Program-made: the position numbers and the translations under genes
In this document: in pieces, positions 57,702 through 64,000 of the stretch
Numbering within the stretch: position 1 is the first letter of the stretch
How the letters are laid out: each line of letters begins with the position of its first letter
Assembly (NCBI RefSeq): GCF_021462825.1
Contig: NZ_JAKEEB010000008.1
Coordinates: forward strand, 1-64,000
Direction of reading: 5' to 3'
DNA: 64,000 nt
From: Streptomyces glomeratus
GTDB lineage: Bacteria; Actinomycetota; Actinomycetes; Streptomycetales; Streptomycetaceae
Notes under the pieces: generated by a model
Seen by the model: the letters and a program-made list of their open reading frames with translations, nothing else
Told to the model about the DNA's origin: nothing
Databases searched by the model: none

Positions 57702-58085
57702 GTGCCGCTCTCGGAGCACGAGCAGCGAATGCTCGAGCAGATGGAGCGAGCGCTGTACGCCGAAGATCCCAAGTTCGCGACAGCGCTTGAGGGAAGCGGG
57801 CTGCGTACGTACACCCGGCGACGGGTCTACCAGGCGGCGGCGGGCTTTCTTGTGGGTATCGCGCTCCTCATGGCCGGAATGGTCGCCAAGCAGATCTGGG
57901 TCAGCGTGGTGGGTTTCCTCGTCATGCTGGGTTGTGCGGTGCTGTTCGTAACCGGTTGGCGCAAGGTTCCCAAGCCGGGCGAGCAGGGTGCGCCGGGCGT
58001 CCGCAGGCAGGTCAGGCAGCGGCGCTCCATGATGGACCGCATCGAACAGCGCTGGCAGCGACGCCGGGACGAGCAGGGCCACTAG
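57702..58085 (+). CDS. DUF3040 small membrane protein
   Basis: A 127-residue actinobacterial protein. A helical N-terminus (LSEHEQRMLEQMERALYAED) is followed by two adjacent membrane helices (about 46-66 and 69-89) and a basic Arg-rich C-terminus (about 95-127, with QRRSMMDRIEQRWQRRR). GTG 57702 follows AGGAGGA. DUF3040 proteins sit near the dcw cluster in many actinobacteria; function unknown. A 17-bp hairpin terminator follows. Confidence 0.9.
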   Translation: MPLSEHEQRMLEQMERALYAEDPKFATALEGSGLRTYTRRRVYQAAAGFLVGIALLMAGMVAKQIWVSVVGFLVMLGCAVLFVTGWRKVPKPGEQGAPGVRRQVRQRRSMMDRIEQRWQRRRDEQGH

Positions 58086-58110
58086 CCCTCCGGGCCCAGC
58101 CGAAGTCTTC

Positions 58111-58148
58111 CGTGAGGGGCGGCCACCACCGGGTGGCCGCCCCTCACG
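58111..58148 (+). terminator. Terminator after DUF3040
   Basis: A 17-bp near-perfect stem (58111-58127 with 58132-58148) and 4-nt loop, 25 bases after the stop. Confidence 0.8.
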
Positions 58149-58299
58149 CATCCCCGAACGGCCTCCTGACGACGCCCAGCACGTCCGGGCACCTGGCCGC
58201 CTGGTGCTTCAGCAGGGGCCCCGTGGGCCGTCCGGCAGGCCCTCGGGGGCCGGGTTGCGCGGACGTCCCACGGGGCCCCGACCACGGGGCACCCGGGGG

Positions 58300-60807
58300 T
58301 CAGCCACGGGTCTGCTGGTCCGATGGGCGGTGTAGCAAGGCCGTCCATCGGGTCGCCCAGCGGATCTTGAGGTCCGTCCAGCGGTCGGCGACGGCCCAGA
58401 GGACGCGCAGGGCCGAGCGCGGTGCCACGACCGCACGGACCCGGGTCCGCAGTCCGACCCCGGAGCGTAGCGCCGACCGCACCGTGCGCACATCGTCGAC
58501 CAGGCCGGGCTCGGGGCGCGGCTGCCGGGCGAAGAGCACCTGCTCCACGGCACCCGCCACCCGGTGCACGGCCGCCGCGGACGGCGAGTCCAGCCGGCCC
58601 AGCCGTACGATCCGCTCGGCGGCCCCGCGCGGGGTCAGGGCGTCGTCCGGCACTATGCCGTAGTCCCACGCCGTGTCGGTGAGCTCGCGCCACACGGACA
58701 GGGTGTGCCCCACGGCCATCTCGGCCGCCCGGTCCGGCGACGCCTCGCCCGGCAGAACGGTCGCCTCCAGGTCACCGGCGTACTGCTCGCCCGGCCGGGA
58801 GCTCCGGCTCCGTGTTCGGGCCGGCGAGAGGGCCGACGGCGCGTGCAGGCCGGAGGCCAGTCGCACCGACCGGCTCCGCAACCGCCACAGCATCGGCGTC
58901 AGCGGCACCACCACCAGGGCCAGCCCCAGCAGTGTCCAGGCCAGGATCCGGTACCAGGGCGGCCCGTCGTCGCGGGAGACCGCCAGCGCATCCGAGGACC
59001 GGCTCGGGCATCCCTCGAGCTTCCGCAGGGCCGCCGAGCAGCTCTCGCTCGCCGACGGAGCCGTGGACGGCGCCGCCGTCGACGACAGCGACGGCCCCGG
59101 CGCGACCGGGTTCTCCCCGCTGGGCGTGTCCGACTGCGTGTACGAGGGAGTCGTGCCCCGGTTCGGCGTCGGCTCGAAGCGCGTCCAGCCGACACCCTCG
59201 AAGTACAGCTCCGGCCATGCGTGCGCGTCCCGCAGCCCCACCGACATGGATCCGTCCGCCTGCGGGGAACCCGGGGTGAAACCCACCGCGACCCGTGCCG
59301 GAATCCCGAGCGTCCGGGCCATCGCGGCCATCGTGAAGGAGAAGTGCACGCAGAAGCCCTGTTTGTCCCTCAGGAACCGAGCGATGGCTCCCGGCCCGCT
59401 GCCGACCTGCACCCGGGTGCTGTAGGTGAAGCCGCCGCGGACCGCGAAGTAGTCCTGGAGTTTGACCGCCTGCTCGTAGTGGTTGGACGCCCCCGCGGTC
59501 ACCTTGCGGGCCGTCTGCGCCACGACCGCCGGCAGCGACCTCGGCAGCTTCGTGAACTCCCGCTTCAGCGACGGTGACGGCTCCGGCGCCGTGGCCAGCT
59601 GCTCCGCGCTCGGCTGCACGATCAGACTCTTGACGTCGTACTGGATGCCGCGCGTGTTCTGCCCGTGGTCGCCGACGAGCGTGCGGCCCACCGGCTCGTA
59701 GCGCCAGCTGCCCTTGATCTTCACGCGGGTCGCGGGGTACGGCATCGGCAGCCAGTCCTGTGCGTACCAGTCGGCCGCCGAGATCCTCGTCTCGATCTCG
59801 GTGCGCCGCACACTGCCCGCGAGGCCGGCCGGGGTGGGCAGGCTGTCCGGCACCCCGGTGATGTGCCGCTGGGCGGGCCTCCAGGTCGTGCCGTCGAAGT
59901 CGTCCAGGGCGACGATCCGCAGGTACATGTCCTGGGTGTCGTCCGTGTTGGTGCGGTAGGCCATGACCTGGCGGTCCTCGTCCACGTTCAGGCTGTCGCG
60001 CAGGGAGACCAGGGGGTTGACCGCGGAGATCGTGTTGCCGTTGCCCAGGCCCGCTCCGACGCCGGTTCCGGCGCCGTCCAGCAGGCCGCCCTTGAGCGAG
60101 GGAAGGGCCAGCGGGACCACCAGGGCGACGCCCAGCGCGACCATGCCGATGCGCCGTCCGGTCCGCACGGGGGCGACCGCGCCGCCGGAGTCCCGGTCCC
60201 GGCCGCGGGCGGCGCCGGCGAAGACCCGCCCCCACTGGGAGAGCCGGTCGCGGCCCTCGGCCAGCAGCAGCATCAGATAGCCGCTCGCGGCGACGAGGAA
60301 CCACAGCCAGTCGGTGGCGCCGTCGGAGAGCCCGGCGGCCACGGAGTACAGCGCAAGCAGCGGGAGCCCGGCCGGGGCCGCCGCGCGGAACGTCACCGCG
60401 AGCGCGTCCACCAGCAGTCCGATCAGCAGCACCCCGCCCACGATCATCAGCCGGATGCCGGGGGTCAGCGGCGCCGGGATCGCATACCGCCCCACGTCCT
60501 CCGCGCCCGACCGCAGCAACTCCCCGAAGTGGCGGAAGGCGTCGGGGCCGGGGATGATGCCGCCGATGGACTGCTCACGAGCGAAGATCAGCGTGAGCAG
60601 GAGCAGGCCGACGACCGCCTGGCAGGCGATGGTCAGGGGACGCGCCAGCGGCACCCTCCGGGCCACCGCGCCGACCCCGGTCTGCACCGCGACCAGGAAC
60701 GCCGCCTGGAAGAGCCAGGTCGTCGGGGACACCAGGGGCAGCAGCGCGCACGACGCGGCCAGCGTCGCCACCGCCGCACACAGCGCCAGCCGGGTCCGCC
60801 CGCTCAT
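58300..60807 (-). CDS. Membrane transglutaminase-like protein (TgpA type)
   Basis: An 835-residue protein: several membrane helices in the first 260 residues, a large external transglutaminase-core domain (about 440-560), then one more helix (about 618-640) and a DUF4129-like cytoplasmic end. The catalytic Cys is C486 (QGFCVHF) and the His is H529 (RDAHAW). The acid residue is Glu (E545 in TRFEPTP), not the usual Asp, as often seen in actinobacterial members. ATG 60807 has GGAGGG upstream and overlaps the DUF58 stop (ATGA). It belongs to the MoxR-DUF58-TgpA module. Confidence 0.9.
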   Translation of the reverse strand: MSGRTRLALCAAVATLAASCALLPLVSPTTWLFQAAFLVAVQTGVGAVARRVPLARPLTIACQAVVGLLLLTLIFAREQSIGGIIPGPDAFRHFGELLRSGAEDVGRYAIPAPLTPGIRLMIVGGVLLIGLLVDALAVTFRAAAPAGLPLLALYSVAAGLSDGATDWLWFLVAASGYLMLLLAEGRDRLSQWGRVFAGAARGRDRDSGGAVAPVRTGRRIGMVALGVALVVPLALPSLKGGLLDGAGTGVGAGLGNGNTISAVNPLVSLRDSLNVDEDRQVMAYRTNTDDTQDMYLRIVALDDFDGTTWRPAQRHITGVPDSLPTPAGLAGSVRRTEIETRISAADWYAQDWLPMPYPATRVKIKGSWRYEPVGRTLVGDHGQNTRGIQYDVKSLIVQPSAEQLATAPEPSPSLKREFTKLPRSLPAVVAQTARKVTAGASNHYEQAVKLQDYFAVRGGFTYSTRVQVGSGPGAIARFLRDKQGFCVHFSFTMAAMARTLGIPARVAVGFTPGSPQADGSMSVGLRDAHAWPELYFEGVGWTRFEPTPNRGTTPSYTQSDTPSGENPVAPGPSLSSTAAPSTAPSASESCSAALRKLEGCPSRSSDALAVSRDDGPPWYRILAWTLLGLALVVVPLTPMLWRLRSRSVRLASGLHAPSALSPARTRSRSSRPGEQYAGDLEATVLPGEASPDRAAEMAVGHTLSVWRELTDTAWDYGIVPDDALTPRGAAERIVRLGRLDSPSAAAVHRVAGAVEQVLFARQPRPEPGLVDDVRTVRSALRSGVGLRTRVRAVVAPRSALRVLWAVADRWTDLKIRWATRWTALLHRPSDQQTRG

Positions 60808-62164
60808 GACCGTCCCTCCGCACCGCTCACCGCGCCCACGCCCGTGCGCTGCCGGTCCGCCTCGCGCCACAGCTGAGCGAGCGGCACACCGCGGGGCACG
60901 GTCAGCGCCGTCCAGCCCGCCTCGCGCAGCATCCGCAGTGTTTCCCCGGTGCGGTCCAGGGGGCCCGGCACATCGGTCTCCTCGCGTCCCCAGGTGGCGC
61001 TGTCCAGCAGGAAGGCGAGGGCGCCGCCGCTGCGTCTGCTCATCTTGGCGGCCACCGTGGCCTGCTCCTCGTCCAGGTCGCCGAAGAAGGCGACCAGCAG
61101 TCCCTCGTTCCCGCCGCGCAGCACGTCGTACGCGCGGGACAGGCCCGTGCCGTCCGAGTGGTCGATCACGGCGAGCGTGTCCATCATCAGCCCGGCCGCG
61201 TCCGCGGACTCCTGGCTGGCGCCCGCGAACCCGTCCGCTCCCTCGCCGGGCACCGAGCTGCCCGTGTCCGTCAACAGCCTGATGGAGAAGCCCCGTTCAA
61301 GCATGTGCACCAGGGTGGACGCGGCGCCCGCGACGGCCCATTCGAAGGCCGAGTCCGGGCCGGCGCCCTGGAAGGCGATGCCCCGGGTGTCCAGCAGCAC
61401 CGTGCACCTGGCGCGCTGCGGCTGTTCCTCCCGGCGCACCATCAGCTCGCCGTAGCGCGCGGTGGAGCGCCAGTGCACCCGGCGCAGATCGTCCCCGTGG
61501 CGATAGCCGCGCGGGATCACATCGTCCTCGCCGGCCAGCGCCAGCGAGCGCTGGCGCCCGTCGCCGTAGCCCGTTGCCTCGCCCATGAGCCGTACGGGTG
61601 GCAGCGGCTCCACGCGCGGGACGACCGTCAGGGTGTCGTAGGTCGAGAAGGAGCGGGTCAGTTCGCACAGCCCGAAGGGATCGGTCAGGCGCAACTGGAG
61701 CGGACCCAGCGGATAGCGGCCCCGCAGGTCCGAGCGGACACGGTAGGACACCTCGCGCCGGCCGCCCGGCTCCACCCGGTCCAGCACGAAGCGGGGGCGC
61801 GGCCCGAGGACGTAGGGCACCCGGTCCTGGAGCATCAGCAGCCCGGTGGGCAGCCGTGACACGTTGTCCATCCGCAGATGGACGCGGGCCTCGGAACCGG
61901 CCGGAACGCGCCCGGGGGACAGACGACGGCTGCCCGCGACCCGGTAGCGCGTGCGGTAGAGCACCGTCGCGCACACCAGGGGCAGCACCGCCAGCAGCAG
62001 TCCCACCCGCAGCAGATCGCTCTGGCCGAGGACGTAGGCGCAGATCGCGGCCGCGATTCCGGCGGCGAGGAAGGAACGCCCGCGCGTGGTCAGTCCGGTG
62101 AGCGCGGTGCGCAGTCCGCCCCGGTCCTCCTGGCCGCCGCCGGGCGCCGTCCCCCCGTGCGTCA

Positions 62165-62165
<1 letters not shown>
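60804..62165 (-). CDS. DUF58 (von Willebrand-like) protein
   Basis: A 453-residue protein with a short N-terminal pair of membrane helices (about 30-70), a beta-rich part (RYPLGPLQLRLTDPFGL), and the DUF58 core PRGYRHGDDLRRVHWRSTARYGELMVRRE followed by a vWA-like acidic segment (VLLDTRG). The start is read as ATG 62165, 5 nt after GGAGG, overlapping the MoxR stop by one base; the GTG at 62168 is the alternative. It is coupled to both MoxR and the transglutaminase protein. Confidence 0.88.
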
Positions 62166-63187
<1,022 letters not shown>

Positions 63188-63457
63188 CCGGCCCTCCTCG
63201 GCCCGTACTTTCTCCGGGCCGACGCTCTGCGATGCGGACCGGCCCACCCCGAACACGGGCACCACGCGGAAAAGTTCCGCGTGACACCACACCGGCATTC
63301 TTGTTGCCGTTACCGGTTCGTGTCACTCGGCTGTGGATAACTGGCCGCGATATGTCGGCCTTACGGCCTTATCGGCCCACCGCAACCGAGATTTTTGCCC
63401 GAATGGATGTTCGCGAGCAGCCTGGTGAAGCGACGTAGCGGACGCCGGAACGCGCCG

Positions 63458-64000
63458 TCACGCCGGGTCGATCTCGCGCAGCAGACCCGTCTTGACGTCG
63501 AAGACGAAGCCCCGTATGTCGTCGGTGTGGAGCAGGAACGGGGAGGTGCGCACACGCTGCATCGACTGCCGGACGTCCTGGTCGACGTCGCGGAATGCCT
63601 CCACGGCCCAGGCGGGCCGCTGGCCGACCTCCATCTCCAGCTCGTGCCGGAACTCCTCGGTCAGCGATTCCAGACCGCAGCCGGTGTGGTGGATCAGCAC
63701 GACGCTGCGGGTGCCGAGCGCGCGCTGGCTGATGGTGAGGGAGCGGATCACGTCGTCGGTGACGACGCCCCCCGCGTTGCGGATGGTGTGGCAGTCGCCC
63801 AGCTCCAGGCCGAGCGCGGCGTGCAGGTCCAGCCGGGCGTCCATGCAGGCCACGACCGCGACCTGGAGCACGGGACGGGCATCCATCCCGGGATCCGTGA
63901 ACGCGGAGGCGTAGTGCTGGTTGGCCTCCACGAGGCGATCGGTGACGGTGCCGACTATGGCGCCTTCGGGACCGGCGGGTACGGATGCAGAAGTCGTCAT
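63458..64000 (-). CDS. Beta-class carbonic anhydrase
   Basis: A zinc enzyme interconverting CO2 and bicarbonate; 180 residues. Zinc ligands C52 (ACMDAR, with the D54-R56 dyad), H105 and C108 (HHTGCG) are present, as is HTIRNAGG. The ATG coincides with the last base of the window, so an upstream start cannot be excluded. The 270-bp gap after it, before MoxR, holds no ORF and only AT-poor sequence without features I recognise. Confidence 0.9.
   Translation of the reverse strand: MTTSASVPAGPEGAIVGTVTDRLVEANQHYASAFTDPGMDARPVLQVAVVACMDARLDLHAALGLELGDCHTIRNAGGVVTDDVIRSLTISQRALGTRSVVLIHHTGCGLESLTEEFRHELEMEVGQRPAWAVEAFRDVDQDVRQSMQRVRTSPFLLHTDDIRGFVFDVKTGLLREIDPA

Overview
The window is a high-GC actinobacterial chromosome segment, almost certainly from a Streptomyces. 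Three things point there: the codon bias and frequent GTG/TTG starts; the gene order ctaD-ctaF ... ctaE-qcrCAB, trpD, paired NlpC/P60 genes, glkA, thiOSG and metF, which runs towards the division/cell-wall (dcw) side in Streptomyces; and streptomycete signatures such as a DmdR/IdeR iron box, a Trp-codon leader peptide, and SAM-IV and TPP riboswitches. I see no insertion sequence, prophage, tRNA, rRNA or CRISPR. It reads as conserved core chromosome.

Layout. 1-7.5 kb: aerobic respiratory chain (aa3 oxidase CtaD/F/E and the bcc complex QcrCAB), interrupted by an L,D-transpeptidase and a degenerate receiver protein. 7.5-13.4 kb: trpD, a class V PLP enzyme behind a SAM-IV riboswitch, a stand-alone Lrp ligand domain coupled to a rhomboid protease, a zinc-ribbon protein and a NYN-domain protein. 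13.4-17.3 kb: two paralogous NlpC/P60 hydrolases and a lipoprotein metallopeptidase. 17.4-23.7 kb: envelope and lipid genes (GT87 mannosyltransferase, PimB-like GT4, cholesterol oxidase, FadD). 23.7-29.1 kb: metallophosphoesterase, SRPBCC protein, ArsA-like ATPase, the SCO2127-like protein, glucokinase and an EEP-family phosphatase. 29.1-34.6 kb: esterase, acyltransferase, two-component pair, phosphofructokinase. 34.6-38.1 kb: attenuated anthranilate synthase (trpL-trpEG) divergent from class II DAHP synthase. 38.2-39.8 kb: iron-regulated bfd, bfr and a sulfite-oxidase-like protein. 39.9-49.1 kb: endonuclease IV, PASTA kinase, TPP-riboswitch-controlled thiOSG, a flavoprotein, a Rv2175c-like protein, thiE and metF. 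49.2-58.1 kb: Tyr/Gln-rich membrane protein, phytoene-desaturase-like enzyme, TetR with a degenerate ABC/YhgE exporter, HEPN-like protein, methyltransferase, DUF3040. 58.3-64 kb: the translationally coupled MoxR-DUF58-transglutaminase operon and a beta-carbonic anhydrase.

How it works together. The region links primary metabolism (respiration, glycolysis, aromatic amino acids, thiamine, one-carbon/methionine) with envelope maintenance. Control is largely by RNA and small-molecule sensing: SAM-IV, TPP, a Trp-codon leader, an iron box and TetR-type palindromes. A striking feature is the large number of genes whose start codon lies 6-8 nt after a TANNNT box, suggesting leaderless transcription. 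The points most worth following up are: near-identical ACTGACTGG(C/T)CAGT operators at fadD and at the ABC/YhgE locus 32 kb away; a possible switch mechanism and six-codon uORF behind the SAM-IV aptamer; a phosphofructokinase with the PPi-type Asp104/Lys125 signature; and direct repeats upstream of metF.
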